A stretch of 64,000 nucleotides of DNA from Candidatus Mycobacterium methanotrophicum (GCF_023515995.1 NZ_CP097320.1:3906001-3970000); one strand, 5' to 3'. Counted from the stretch's first letter, positions 52,001 to 62,080 are shown. The notes: a model not told the origin generated them from the letters alone. A program made the numbers and translations.

Positions 52001-53497
52001 ATGGCACACCCGACTTCACCCGACGCCGCGGCTGCCGACCGACCCTGGCGACGGCCCGGTGCCGCCGGCTACGCGCTCAAACGCTTGCGCGGTTTCGCGC
52101 GATCACCGGTCGACGTCTACGCCGCGCAGCCGACTGCCCTGGTGATCGACAACGACGTAGCGGTCCCCACTCGTGACGGAACCATATTGCGCGCCAACGT
52201 ATATCGCCCACCCGGCGATGGCCCGTTCGCGGCCTTGCTTTGCGCACATCCCTACGGCAAGGACAACCTCCCCACTAAGAAAAGGTGCGGCCGAGGCTAC
52301 TCGGTGTCCATCCAGTACCGGCTGCTGCGCCAACCGACGCGACCGCGGTTTTCCGATCTGACCGGCTGGGAGGCACCCGACCCGGTCTGGTGGACGGAAC
52401 ACGGGTTCGCGGTGGTCAATTGCGATCTGCGCGGCGCCGGTCGATCCGATGGAGTGTGCGCACTGCTTTCCGATCAGGAAGGCGAGGATGTCTACGACCT
52501 CGTCGAATGGGCTGCAGCGCAACCGTGGAGCACCGGCGCGGTGGGCATGATCGGGGTCTCCTACCTTGCCATCTCGCAGTCGAAGACCGCGGCCCTGCGA
52601 CCGCCGCATCTCGCCGCGATCGTCCCGTGGGAAGGATTCACCGACGCCTACCGCGACTTCGCCCGCACGGGTGGTGTCCGCGAGACCGGCTTCCTGAAGA
52701 TGTGGAGCCGTGGCCTGCGGGCCGCGCGGCTGAAATACACCCTGAACGACGAAGCTGCCAAACGACCGTTACGCGACGAGTGGTGGCAGGGGCTCGTGCC
52801 CGACTTGCCGAAAATCGAAGTGCCGGCACTGATTTGCGGCAGTTTCTCCGACAACAACCTGCACAGCCGCGGGTCGGTGCGCGCCTTCGAACAGATCAGT
52901 TCGCCCGAACGTCATCTCTGCACCCACCGCGGCGGCAAATGGGCGACGTTCTATTCCCCCTCGGCGCTCGAGACGCAGTTGGCGTTCCTCGACCGGCATC
53001 TCCGCGGTGGGACGGGCGCACCGCAGCCGAGGGTTCGCCTCGAAGTCCGCGAAGACGCGACCATATCGTCGAGGTCCGCGAAGAAACCAGCTGGCCGCCG
53101 GAGTCGATCGACTGGACGGCGCTCTACCTCAGCGGTGCCGGACTGGGCAGCCGCTCCCCCGAACGAGCCGGCTCCATCGCGTTCGATACCCGTTCCGGTG
53201 GCGCACGATTCGGCTGGACGCTGGACGCCGACACCGAAATCACCGGTCCGATGGCGCTGCGGCTGTTCGTCGAAGTGCACGGCAGCAACGACGTGGATCT
53301 TTTCACTCGGGCCGTCGGCGACGCTGTTCAGAGCCGGCGAGCAGTTGCGGCTTGTTGTCGCGGGCCGGTGGTTGTGGCCCCGCAACCCGCTCACCGGTCA
53401 GTTCCCGTCAGCCTACGAACGCGGGCCACGCGGCAGATGCACTATCCATTGGGGACCTGATTACGCTGCGCGACTGCTTATTCCGGTGATCGCCTAG
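52001..53497 (+). pseudogene. CocE/NonD (X-Pro peptidase-type) hydrolase with two frame lesions
   Basis: The first 350 residues are an intact alpha/beta hydrolase: VAVPTRDGTILRANVYRP, the nucleophile loop GMIGVSYLAISQ. Near 53056 one base is missing, so the C-terminal jelly-roll (DHIVEVREETSWPPESIDWT and GARFGWTLDADTEITGPMAL) is in another frame. Around 53325 the sequence returns to the first frame as LFRAGEQLRLVVAGRWLWPR after an apparent deletion of several dozen residues. The longest continuous frame therefore contains about 90 nonsense residues and is unlikely to be functional. Confidence 0.75.
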
Positions 53498-54360
53498 GTC
53501 GGCGTGACGCCGAGGAACGCAGCGACGCCGGCCGCCTCCCGCCGGCCTTGCGCACGCCCAGCCTTTGCCGAGGCGACGCGGCAGCGCGGATCCAGCGGAT
53601 TGGGCCCGAAGGCCGCCAGCGACCCGACGTCGGCGAACACCCCGAGCGCCGCGCCGCCAAACGCCGCGATCTCGGCGACGGGTCCGAGGCCGAACGGCGA
53701 CGGCGCCGCCACGCCGGCCGGCACCAGCACCACCGACATCTCGCAGTCGTCGGCGACGGCCAGGTTGATGGTGCTGCCGATTCCACCGTCCATGTAGCGC
53801 CGGTCGCCAATCGTCACCGGTGGCCACGCTCCCGGCACCGCGCAACTGGCGGCCACCGCGTCGACCAGGTCGATACCCGAATCGCGGTCGAACACAACCA
53901 GTTCCCCTGTTGCGACATCGACGGCGGTGACCCGCAGCGCACGGTGGGGCCAACTGTGCGCCGGCAGGCGCTGGGCGATCACATCCCGCCGGACCGGTTC
54001 GGCGACGGTCCCTGCCGCCAGCGCGGCCGCCCCGATCCCCTGCCGCATCTGCGGCACCGTATTGTCCGGTTGCGACAGGGCGGCCAGGAACAGGTCGGTG
54101 ACGGCGTCTACCCCGACGCCGGGGTCGCGTTCGCTCGACGCTTCCCGGACCTGCCGCCCGAACAGCTGCTCGAGGCTCAAGCCGCTGCCGATCTGGGCGA
54201 CCACCGCCGAGCCAGCCGACGTTCCGACCAGGACCTCGGAATCCAGCAGAGCTCGCGCCGCAGCGGGCGACTCGTCAGCGATGCCTTGCAGAATTCCTGT
54301 CTCCCAGCCGATTCCAGCCACGCCACCGCCGCCGAGCACCAGCGCTCGTTTGATCGTCAC
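53494..54360 (-). CDS. Patatin-like phospholipase family protein (Rv1062-like)
   Basis: 288 residues from GTG 54360. GGGGVAGIGWETG oxyanion loop near the N-terminus, nucleophile in GTSAGSAV, and catalytic Asp in YMDGGIGSTINL. Convergent with the CocE-like gene, overlapping its end by four bases. Downstream partner of the amidotransferase gene. Confidence 0.88.
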   Translation of the reverse strand: MTIKRALVLGGGGVAGIGWETGILQGIADESPAAARALLDSEVLVGTSAGSAVVAQIGSGLSLEQLFGRQVREASSERDPGVGVDAVTDLFLAALSQPDNTVPQMRQGIGAAALAAGTVAEPVRRDVIAQRLPAHSWPHRALRVTAVDVATGELVVFDRDSGIDLVDAVAASCAVPGAWPPVTIGDRRYMDGGIGSTINLAVADDCEMSVVLVPAGVAAPSPFGLGPVAEIAAFGGAALGVFADVGSLAAFGPNPLDPRCRVASAKAGRAQGRREAAGVAAFLGVTPT

Positions 54361-54371
54361 GTCTCGGTTCG

Positions 54372-55241
54372 CTATCCCGGCGCGTGCTGGGCGGCCTGAG
54401 CCGTCGCGCTCAGATCTTCGAGATTCAGCAGATGCCGTGGTGGATCCGGCAGTACCACCTGCCGGCTGATCTGTAACCCGGCGTCGACGTGGACCAACTC
54501 CCCCGGGCCCATCAGGCGCCAGCGCGGGTCGTCGTCCATCCGCTCGGTGGCGAACACCACCGAAGGCCGCCCGCGCAAATGCTCGGAGTGCGCGCGAATC
54601 CGCTTGGTGCGCAGGTTAAATTCGCGGTCCGGCGCAGTTTCCCGGCGGTCCGAGATGTACAGCTCGTGCGTGTCGGGGTAGCGCAGCGCCCACATGTCGG
54701 TGGCGGTGCACAGCAGCAGATTGACTGCGTAAATCGGTATATTGTCGGCCAGCCACTTCATCGCGTCGACCACACCGGCCTGCACATCCCCGCCACGTGC
54801 CCGGATCGAGGCGGTGATCAACGCGAAGACCCGCTCGGAGTCGGTCTGCCCCAACACTAGATCGGCGGTGCCCACTTCCCGCAGCCGCTCGTCGAGCAGG
54901 TCAAGGCCTTCCAGCACGCCGTTGTGCGCCAGGATCCGGCCGTCTTGCAGGAACGGATGCGTGTTGACTATGTCGTGTGATCCGGTAGTCGCATAGCGAA
55001 CGTGCGCGATAAAGGTGGTGCCGGCCATTTCGTGCGCTTCGGTGGCGAATTCGGTGTCATGGCACGCGGCGATCGGTTGCTTGCGCACCTGGGGGCGACC
55101 TTCGCCGTCGAAGACGCCCAGGCCGGTGCCGTCCGGGTTTCTTTTGCTCTGCTCGGCGAGGTTGTCCGGCGCGTCCAGCAGCCAAAACGTCGCGGTGACA
55201 ACGTTGGTCCCGGCATGCAGCCCGAAGAGTCGGCACACGGT
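54372..55241 (-). CDS. Class II glutamine amidotransferase (Rv1061-like)
   Basis: Ntn-hydrolase of the GATase_4/6 type, 289 residues from GTG 55241, which places Cys at position 2 (VCRLFGLHAG) as required for the N-terminal nucleophile after Met removal. NPDGTGLGVF, the HVRYATTG motif and HPFLQDGRILAHNG follow. Related to YafJ-type proteins of unknown product. Eleven bases upstream of the patatin gene. Confidence 0.88.
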   Translation of the reverse strand, partial: TVCRLFGLHAGTNVVTATFWLLDAPDNLAEQSKRNPDGTGLGVFDGEGRPQVRKQPIAACHDTEFATEAHEMAGTTFIAHVRYATTGSHDIVNTHPFLQDGRILAHNGVLEGLDLLDERLREVGTADLVLGQTDSERVFALITASIRARGGDVQAGVVDAMKWLADNIPIYAVNLLLCTATDMWALRYPDTHELYISDRRETAPDREFNLRTKRIRAHSEHLRGRPSVVFATERMDDDPRWRLMGPGELVHVDAGLQISRQVVLPDPPRHLLNLEDLSATAQAAQHAPG

Positions 55242-55345
55242 CAGCCCGCCAGCAGGGCTGAGGGTGTTTCCGGCGATCGGCGCGCGTAGCCGACAGATAC
55301 CAGGTGCGACTGTTCGACGGCCAAGGAGCGTGTCATGACCGCAGG

Positions 55346-55627
55346 CTACCGCGACAGCCCGGGCGCAGCCCGAGCGGTAATCAGCGGCAGGTCGAAGAAG
55401 CTTTGGATGCCCGCCGCAGCCGCGCAGGTCGCAGGGACGGCATTGACGCAGTGCCCCGCCGTTGCGACAACGCCGGGGTTGCTTTTCAAGCCGGCCTGCA
55501 CGCTTTCCGGCTGCCAGTCCTTGACCGTGATGAAGGCGTCCGGGTTGCCGCGCACTTCGATTTCGTAGCGTTCGCCGGCGAGCCCGAATGACCAAGGCGG
55601 ATCGCGATTCTGCGTCTGCTCGCGCCG
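55346..55627 (-). pseudogene. C-terminal remnant of a dihydrodipicolinate reductase-like protein (Rv1059-like)
   Basis: Reads REQTQNRDPPWSFGLAGERY, then EIEVRGNPDAFITVKDWQPE and NPGVVATAGHCVNAVP to LPLITARAAPGL and stop. This is the end of an NAD(P)H-dependent reductase family. It begins directly after the fadD14 stop codon with no start, so the first two thirds was deleted. Order matches Rv1059 beside fadD14. Confidence 0.65.
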
Positions 55628-57259
55628 CTAATCTCGCGCCTCCGCGACCTGATAAACGTCGTCGGCGTACCGCGACCGGATGGTCTTCTTGTCGTACTTG
55701 CCGACGCTAGTACGGGGTATCTCGTCGACAAATGTCCAGCGCTCCGGCAACCACCATCGAGGGACCTTGTCTGCCAAGAAGTTTCGTAGATCAGTGGCGG
55801 TGACGTCAGAGCCTTCTTTGGCGACGACGACGGCAAGCGGCCGTTCCTGCCAGCGCTCGTCGGGAGTCCCGACGACAGCAGCCTCGATCACATCCGGATG
55901 CGCGATCAGACAGTTCTCCAACTCGACCGACGAAATCCATTCTCCGCCAGACTTGATCACATCTTTGGCGCGGTCGGTCAGCGTGATGAAGCCTCGCTCG
56001 TCGATGCGACCCACGTCGCCGGTGCGCAGCCAGCCGGAATCGAATTTCGACTCGTCGTGTCCCCGATAGTAGGAGCTGGTGATCCACGGCCCGCGAACTT
56101 CCACCTCACCGACGGCATTGTTGTCGTTGGGCAGCACCCGGCCGTGGTCGTCGACGATACGGGCTTCCACACCGCATACCGGTTGGCCCTGGGTGGCGCG
56201 AAACGCCCAGTGCTCTTCGTCGGATGTGCCCGGCGGCGGCCAGGCCATGGTGGCCATCGGCGAGGTTTCGGTCATCCCCCACAGCTGGCGGATTTGCACT
56301 CCGTGTTTTTCCTCGAAGGTGCGCATCAGCGACACTGGCACCGCCGAGCCGCCACAGGCGACAATCCGCAGGGTCGATATGTCGTGGTCGGGATCCTTTT
56401 CCAAGTGATGCATGACGTCGTTCCAAATGGTCGGCACCGCACCGGCAACGGTAACTCGCAGCTTCTCGACCATGTCGATCAGCGATTCGGCGTCCAGATG
56501 CCGATCGGGCAGCGCCAGGTCGGCGCCCGCCATCAGCGCCGCATACGGCAGCCCCCACCCGTTGGCATGGAACATCGGCACGATGGGCAGCACGCAATCG
56601 CTGGAACCGACTCCAATGCCGTTGTGGGTACACGTGGCCATCGTGTGCAGGTAGGTCGACCGGTGGCTGTAGACCACGCCTTTCGGGTTGCCGGTGGTGC
56701 CGCTGGTGTAGCACATCGCGGCCGCGGAGTTCTCGTCGACGTCCGGCCAGTCGAACTCGGTCGACTCACCGCTCAGCACGTCGGCGTAGCGCAGCACCGT
56801 CTTGCCCGATTCCTCCAGCGCCGCGGTGTCGCCATCTCCAACCGCGATCACGGTGTGCACGGTGTCGAGTTCGCCAAGGATCGGCGCGAGCAGTTTGGCC
56901 AGCGACAAATCGACCAACACCACCTGGTCTTCGGCCTCGTTGGCGACGTAGACGATCTGCTCGGCAAAGAGGCGGATGTTGAGCGTGTGCAGCACGGCGC
57001 CCATCGCGGGTATCGCCATATACGCCGCCAGGTGTTCGGCGTTGTTCCACATAAAAGTGGCGACTCGCTGGTCGCCGTTGACACCGATGCGCCGTAGGAC
57101 GTTCGCCAGCTGGGCAGCTTGGCGAACCAGTTCGGCGTAGGTGCATTCGCGGTAACCGCCGCCTGTCGCGGTGATGGCCTTGCGTGCCCCATGCACGCCG
57201 GATGCATGTCGCAAGATGGCGGTGATCGTCAACGGGAAGCTCTGCATCGTGCTGTACAT
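55628..57259 (-). CDS. fadD14: Long-chain fatty-acid-CoA ligase FadD14
   Basis: AMP-forming acyl-CoA synthetase, 543 residues. P-loop-like motif TSGTTGNPKG at 185-194, the QLWGMTETSPM motif, the GWLRTGDVGRIDERGF hinge, and the C-terminal catalytic lysine region (PRTSVGKYDKK). Activates fatty acids for oxidation or lipid building. Position and length equal Rv1058. Confidence 0.93.
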   Translation of the reverse strand: MYSTMQSFPLTITAILRHASGVHGARKAITATGGGYRECTYAELVRQAAQLANVLRRIGVNGDQRVATFMWNNAEHLAAYMAIPAMGAVLHTLNIRLFAEQIVYVANEAEDQVVLVDLSLAKLLAPILGELDTVHTVIAVGDGDTAALEESGKTVLRYADVLSGESTEFDWPDVDENSAAAMCYTSGTTGNPKGVVYSHRSTYLHTMATCTHNGIGVGSSDCVLPIVPMFHANGWGLPYAALMAGADLALPDRHLDAESLIDMVEKLRVTVAGAVPTIWNDVMHHLEKDPDHDISTLRIVACGGSAVPVSLMRTFEEKHGVQIRQLWGMTETSPMATMAWPPPGTSDEEHWAFRATQGQPVCGVEARIVDDHGRVLPNDNNAVGEVEVRGPWITSSYYRGHDESKFDSGWLRTGDVGRIDERGFITLTDRAKDVIKSGGEWISSVELENCLIAHPDVIEAAVVGTPDERWQERPLAVVVAKEGSDVTATDLRNFLADKVPRWWLPERWTFVDEIPRTSVGKYDKKTIRSRYADDVYQVAEARD

Positions 57260-57362
57260 CGAGAACCGCCTTTGGTTCGCCCTACCTGCTGTCCCGGGCC
57301 GGCCTGCTCACCGTCGCCCTGGTGGCGATCATCGCACGCTAGGCCGGCTCTCAGCAGGTTAG

Positions 57363-58415
57363 TTACAACACCCCCTGGGGCGGGGCGGTGGGTACCTCGT
57401 CCGCGGTCATCGCGTCGGTGCACGCGGCCCTCGGCGCGATCGTCAGCACAGTGATCGCGCCGACGTAGTCGGCGATGTATAGGCGATTTCCGTCCGGGCT
57501 CTCGGTCAGGCATGACGGCTGCGCACCGACCACAATGCTGCCGACAACGTCGCGGGTTGACGTGGACAATACGGTCACACCGGTTTCGCCGACGAGGTAT
57601 GCCCGCTCACCGTCGCGGCTCAACACCAATTGGGCCAGCAAGCCGCCGATCTCGCCGAATTTGTATGTGCCCGCAAGGGTGTCAGTCCGGGTGTCGAAGA
57701 CGTCGAGCACGGCGCCGAAGTCGGGGCCGCAACTGGCGACATACGCGGTGGCACCGTCCCGGCTGAGCGCGATATCCCTGATCGGACAACCGATTTCGAA
57801 GGCGTTCAGCACGCGGTTGCTGTGCGTGTCGATCACGACAAGCTCTGCCGACGAGGGTCGGTTGGCCGCGACGTACAGCCGGTCGCCGTCCGGGCTGACG
57901 CGCACGCACCCGGCGGAGGTACCGGCCGCGGTCGCGATGCCGATCGCGTCTTCGGAGCCCGTCGCGGTGTCGAGGATTGCGACGTCGGCCCCATTGGGGG
58001 CGGTCCGGCTGACGTAGACATATCTTCCGTCGGTGCCGACCGCCAGATCGGTGACGCTGTGCGCCACCGGATGCACCCCGACGACATGCACCCCGACGAC
58101 GCGGTTGGCAGTCAGATCAAAAGCCAAAATCGAGTCGTATGCCGCCGATACGGTGCTGACGTAGACGCGGACCTGCGGCGTGGCGGCGACGGCGATGGCG
58201 AATGGTTCGGCAATGCCGACGACCGTTTGCGCGACCGCGTTGTTACCGGCGTCGATCAACGAGAAGCTGTCGTCGCCATAGTGGGTGGCCATCAGCCACG
58301 CGCCGTCGGCACTTACGGCGATGCCGCTGATGGCGCCATGCTGGACGAGGATTTCGGCGGTCGCTGTGAAGCCCGGAGCCGTGACGACCCCATCAAGCCC
58401 GTTTACCTTGCTCAC
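57363..58415 (-). CDS. YncE-type seven-bladed beta-propeller (Rv1057-like)
   Basis: 350 residues built of repeated strands such as RVYVSTVSAAYDSILAFDLT, RYVYVSRTAPNGADVAILDT and DRLYVAANRPSSAELVVIDT, giving about seven blades. No signal peptide from GTG 58415. The M. tuberculosis relative is induced by envelope stress through MprA and SigE; I could not confirm such sites here. About 40 residues shorter than that homologue. Confidence 0.85.
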   Translation of the reverse strand: MSKVNGLDGVVTAPGFTATAEILVQHGAISGIAVSADGAWLMATHYGDDSFSLIDAGNNAVAQTVVGIAEPFAIAVAATPQVRVYVSTVSAAYDSILAFDLTANRVVGVHVVGVHPVAHSVTDLAVGTDGRYVYVSRTAPNGADVAILDTATGSEDAIGIATAAGTSAGCVRVSPDGDRLYVAANRPSSAELVVIDTHSNRVLNAFEIGCPIRDIALSRDGATAYVASCGPDFGAVLDVFDTRTDTLAGTYKFGEIGGLLAQLVLSRDGERAYLVGETGVTVLSTSTRDVVGSIVVGAQPSCLTESPDGNRLYIADYVGAITVLTIAPRAACTDAMTADEVPTAPPQGVL

Positions 58416-58851
58416 AGTGATACCAGCCTCTGCTCGTTGGTTCGTGGTGGGCGGACGTTTGGCTCTGGACGGTCAAACGGTTCGTGCGGCCCAATACTTC
58501 CGCAGGCTGCAAACCCGATCCTGGGGTAGGCGCGTCGAGCGCCGCTTCAAGCCGAGTCTAGCGGTTGAAAACGCACCAACAGCCTCAGACACGATGCAGG
58601 GGGCGCACGTCACGCCAAGGACTCAGAGTATCCTTAAACACCATTTCTTTCAGCACGCATTTGACCCCAAACAGCAAACATGGCAGTGCGTTTCGCCGGG
58701 CAATTCTCGGTGCTCGCTAATCAACGCTGACCTGGGAGAAGGTTATAAACAAGTAAGAGTTTCTTAACCATGAGGGCCTGAACAGCGGCCTAAATCACAC
58801 GATTTTTTTAAGCGATCAGCAATCCTCCCACGGCTTGCCGGCAGCCACACC
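58416..58851. other. Upstream region of the propeller gene, no gene seen
   Basis: 436 bases, AT-richer toward 58620-58830 and ending with a seven-T run at 58803-58809. It must hold the propeller-gene promoter; I could not place a stress-type motif with confidence. Confidence 0.35.
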
Positions 58852-59070
58852 ATGAGACATCGGCGGTCCCGCAGCAGGCCGTACAGCAAACTTGTCGCAC
58901 TGCGGGCGGTCAAAGGCGAGGTGCTTGACCCGGGTGCCGGATCCGGGCCACACGCCACCTTCTACGCCTCACAGGGCTACTCGGCGACTGGCATCGACTC
59001 CTCACCGACCGCAATCGCGCGGGCGCAGGAGAACGCGCGGATAGCCGGCGTGTCGGTGAACTTGCATTGA
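58852..59070 (+). pseudogene. N-terminal piece of a class I SAM methyltransferase
   Basis: From ATG 58852 the frame contains GEVLDPGAGSGPHATFYASQ and GYSATGIDSSPTAIARAQEN, that is motif I (DPGAGSG) and the acidic residue of motif II, then stops after VNLH. The rest of the domain is missing. Sequence character matches the C-terminal methyltransferase half at 50475-50890. Confidence 0.65.
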
Positions 59071-59083
59071 CACGCGAACCGGG

Positions 59084-59308
59084 TCAGGGAGGTGGAGGCG
59101 GCAGCTGCTGCCAACCTTGCGACGACGAATATGTCCAGCCGCAGGGTAAAAGTGCTGTGTGCATCCAGCCGTCGTCGGTCTGCGTCCAGCACTTCGGCGC
59201 GTTCGGGTCAGGTGAAGGTGCAGGTGGGGCAGGGTCCGCAACGGCAATGCCGCCGTTGACCAGCACAGCAGCCGCGAAGGCGGCAACGACCACCAGTTTC
59301 GTCTTCAT
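59084..59308 (-). CDS. Small secreted protein with Trp-rich mature chain
   Basis: 74 residues from ATG 59308. Signal peptide (KTKLVVVAAFAAAVLVNGGI, cleavage after AVA), a short Pro-rich spacer (PAPPAPSPDPNAP), and a mature core KCWTQTDDGWMHTALLPCGW with two cysteines, likely one disulfide, ending in polyproline. Function unknown; the type is common among mycobacterial exported proteins. Confidence 0.7.
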   Translation of the reverse strand: MKTKLVVVAAFAAAVLVNGGIAVADPAPPAPSPDPNAPKCWTQTDDGWMHTALLPCGWTYSSSQGWQQLPPPPP

Positions 59309-59862
59309 GGCGCAATTATTTTCGTGTCCGCTCTGTTCGTCAAATCGAAGAGCCATTTAGCCTTGATTCACCGATGCGGGCGCTTGGCCGGTACCAGGCC
59401 GGTACCTTTGTGATCTTTTCGGTTGTAGTGGACACCGGGTCGGGCTGCGTCGGGGCGCTCGGGTCAGACGGGCTGGGGCCGAGACAGCCGGAGTTGTCGC
59501 GCCACAATAAAAGCCATGCAATCTGCTCAGGACACTAGCGGCTGGGCAGCAGCAGGGTTGTCGCTGCGGGCCGGGCGGATTACGGCGACGTTGCGGCGCA
59601 ACACCCGACGGCGTGTGGACGACCGGCAAGTGCGCCAGCGGTGCGGGCGGCGGCACATGCCCTGAAACTGCCTTTTTTCTGCCGGTCGGTGGCGCGCGTA
59701 ACCGCTCCGCGTCGTCTCGCCGTTGAGCGAGCAGTTGGGTACCCTGGTTTGACCCGGCGACTCCGCCGAGAGGCTGCCACGACAGTCGTACGCTGCTGAC
59801 GTTCCTGGTCGCAATACTCAGCCTCTCGACATCACTGCGACCACACTGGAGTTAACCCAGGC
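59309..59862. other. Intergenic stretch without a convincing gene
   Basis: 554 bases. A 49-codon frame from ATG 59516 (MQSAQDTSGWAAAGLSLRAG) is rich in Arg and probably spurious. The P450 promoter presumably lies in the last 150 bases. Confidence 0.35.
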
Positions 59863-59934
59863 ATGAACGACACCGAGGTGCCCGATACACCCGACTATGC
59901 GCGTAGACGGGCGCCGTTGGAGGTAGCCGCATGA
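59863..59934 (+). CDS. 23-codon leader frame coupled to the P450 gene
   Basis: ATG 59863 to TGA 59932-59934 encodes MNDTEVPDTPDYARRRAPLE plus VAA. The stop overlaps the P450 ATG (ATGA). It may be a short translated leader that delivers ribosomes to the P450, or the last codons of a lost gene. Confidence 0.35.
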   Translation: MNDTEVPDTPDYARRRAPLEVAA

Positions 59935-61109
59935 CTTCGCCTCCGTTGCACCATAAAGAGAGTCCGTTCTTCGCAGCAGACCGCGCCGCGTACTGGCGCC
60001 ACCTTCGCGAGCTGGGCCCGGTAGTGAAGATAGACACCGGCGATCCATTGCTGCACGGCTACTATCTCACCCGCCGCGACGACGTGCGTGCGGCGTTGCT
60101 CGACCCGCAAACATTCGCGTCGCCACCGAAAACGTTCGCGATTCAGTTATTCGGCGCACCGCTTCCGCAGGTGCCGCTCTCGTGCGGTACGCGGTCGGAG
60201 CATGCCCGTTTCGGCAGCGTCTTGCATCCGCTCTTCAGCCCTAGAGCGTTGGCGCCATTCGCGCCGGAGCTGGGGGCCCGCGCCGCGAAACTGGCCGACG
60301 CAGTCGCTGCCAGAAGGCAGTGTGATGCAGTTAGCGTCGCCGACACTTATGCGTGCCAAGCGCTATTCATGGTGTGCGGGTTGCCGCCAGACGACACTCG
60401 GGCGCACGAGATGACCAGGGCCGCGGTAATCGGCGACGCCACCGGGACAGCACAACTCGAACTCGTCAAGTGGTTGAACACCAGCTTCGACGCCGGCCTT
60501 ACAGATCCCGAGCGGCCGCCCGGCATCCTTTGGCCGCTGCTCGAAAGACTCGCCGGCGACAAAGATTTTCCGCTCAGCAGGGTCGAAGTGGTGTCGGTGA
60601 TCCTTTTGTTGTTCTCTGTGGCTGGCATTGAAATGGTCTCCGCGGCAATCACTTTCGCGCTTCTCCACCTTGCGCGCGACCCGCAACTGCGGGCCCAGCT
60701 GCGCGAGGACCCAGCACAGATCCCCGCGTTCGCCGAGGAAATCTTCCGGTTGGAGCCGCCAGGGCCGGGCATCCCGCGCGTTACCACGAGAAAGGTCGAT
60801 ATCGGTGGTGTCGCAATCCCGGCACGCAGTTCGGTGTGGCTTGCTCTGGAGGCCGCAGGCAGAACAGACGGCGGCGATGAGATATCGAGGGGCAGCGACG
60901 GAAAGGTGCGGCCGCAGCGCCACTGGGCGTTCGGCGCCGGCATGCACAGATGCTTGGGCATGCACCTGGCTCGTCTTGAAATGAACTCGTTTGTGAGCGA
61001 ATGGTTGAACCGCATCCCGGATTTCGAACTCAAACCAGGGTTCACCCCGGCTATCGTGCATAAACCGACCAGTGTGACCCACCTGCGCCGCCTAAAGCTG
61101 CGCTGGTAG
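59931..61109 (+). CDS. Cytochrome P450
   Basis: 392 residues, soluble bacterial class I type. ExxR motif at E270-R273 (EEIFR), heme-binding loop FGAGMHRCLG with Cys ligand C341. The I-helix reads SVAGIEMVSAA (around 229-239), so the usual acid-Thr pair is IEMVS, lacking the canonical threonine. Substrate and CYP family not recognised. Followed after 15 bases by an uncharacterised gene, likely an operon. Confidence 0.92.
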   Translation: MTSPPLHHKESPFFAADRAAYWRHLRELGPVVKIDTGDPLLHGYYLTRRDDVRAALLDPQTFASPPKTFAIQLFGAPLPQVPLSCGTRSEHARFGSVLHPLFSPRALAPFAPELGARAAKLADAVAARRQCDAVSVADTYACQALFMVCGLPPDDTRAHEMTRAAVIGDATGTAQLELVKWLNTSFDAGLTDPERPPGILWPLLERLAGDKDFPLSRVEVVSVILLLFSVAGIEMVSAAITFALLHLARDPQLRAQLREDPAQIPAFAEEIFRLEPPGPGIPRVTTRKVDIGGVAIPARSSVWLALEAAGRTDGGDEISRGSDGKVRPQRHWAFGAGMHRCLGMHLARLEMNSFVSEWLNRIPDFELKPGFTPAIVHKPTSVTHLRRLKLRW

Positions 61110-61124
61110 GTCTGGACCGACGAC

Positions 61125-61607
61125 ATGGACGACGCTGACCTAGAGACCCATATCAAGGGGTTCCTGACGGCGCTCGGTGAACGTCCAGAGGAACTGATCC
61201 CGAAGCACTTAGCGGAAATCGAACAACCGAACCCGCAGGACGTGGAAGACTTCCGCCGCTACGTCAATGACCTGAAAATGCTCTACGGGCAAGGCTTGCT
61301 CGACATGTACAGGCGGATCGAGTCACACGGCAGCGCCATATGTGGGTTGACAGACGAAGCCGAGATAGCCGAGCGGGTCCAGAAAATTATGGCGTTAGTC
61401 GCGCTGGACGGCGAAGATGTCCCGAAAATTCTGGCCAGCTTTGAAGACGCCGCGAACCAGCTCAATCCACTCGCGATCGTACGGCTGTTCATGACAATTC
61501 AAGGCGCCAGTGTCGGCGGGCTGCCGCGTCAGGCTCAGCGAGACGCGTTGATACTTGACTTGACGACGTATTGCCTGACGCGCTTCCCGCTTCCCGAAGA
61601 TGATTGA
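61125..61607 (+). CDS. Uncharacterised all-helical protein downstream of the P450
   Basis: 160 residues, acidic, predicted mostly alpha-helical without membrane segments (for example DVEDFRRYVNDLKMLYGQGL and ERVQKIMALVALDGEDVPKI). No motif recognised. The 15-base gap and shared strand make it a likely partner of the P450 operon. Codon character looks genuine. Confidence 0.65.
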   Translation: MDDADLETHIKGFLTALGERPEELIPKHLAEIEQPNPQDVEDFRRYVNDLKMLYGQGLLDMYRRIESHGSAICGLTDEAEIAERVQKIMALVALDGEDVPKILASFEDAANQLNPLAIVRLFMTIQGASVGGLPRQAQRDALILDLTTYCLTRFPLPEDD

Positions 61608-62080
61608 AATCGGGCACATGAAGGGTGCGCGTAGAAAAACTTGCGGATACTGATTCAGGCTCGACCCGTTCGATGTGCCTAAATCCCGTACCACCGGCCT
61701 AATCTCGGTCAATCCATCAGAGTCGGCAGGATCACCGCCGGTGGCCCGTACACATAGCTTGGCTGCGAGTCCTCCCAAGTCCCATGTGGTCCGCGATAGG
61801 CCCAACCAAAATCTGCGCCCACAAATACTCCGAGGTGGTCCAGCACGCCGCCAACGGCCGACGTACCGCCGCGCCACGGGCTAGCACCACAATGATCGGC
61901 TCAGCGAACGCCGTAAATATCTCCAACTGTCCCGAATGCCGGGGAACGGTACCTGATGCTCAGTCACCCCGCCTCACTCCCGCACAGCATCACAGCGGAC
62001 TGCGGAGCAGGTCATAGTGGTGCGGTGACGCTGTTCAACATCGCAACCGTGAATCTACTGACGTTTCCGTGGGCGGGGTT
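61608..62080. other. Spacer before the ISL3 element
   Basis: 473 bases with short frames only (none protein-like). The left inverted end of the ISL3 element should lie in the last part, but I could not pair it with a right end. Confidence 0.35.

Noticed and set aside
61675..61926. Short frames before the ISL3 transposase
   Set aside because: Neither strand gives a recognisable protein.
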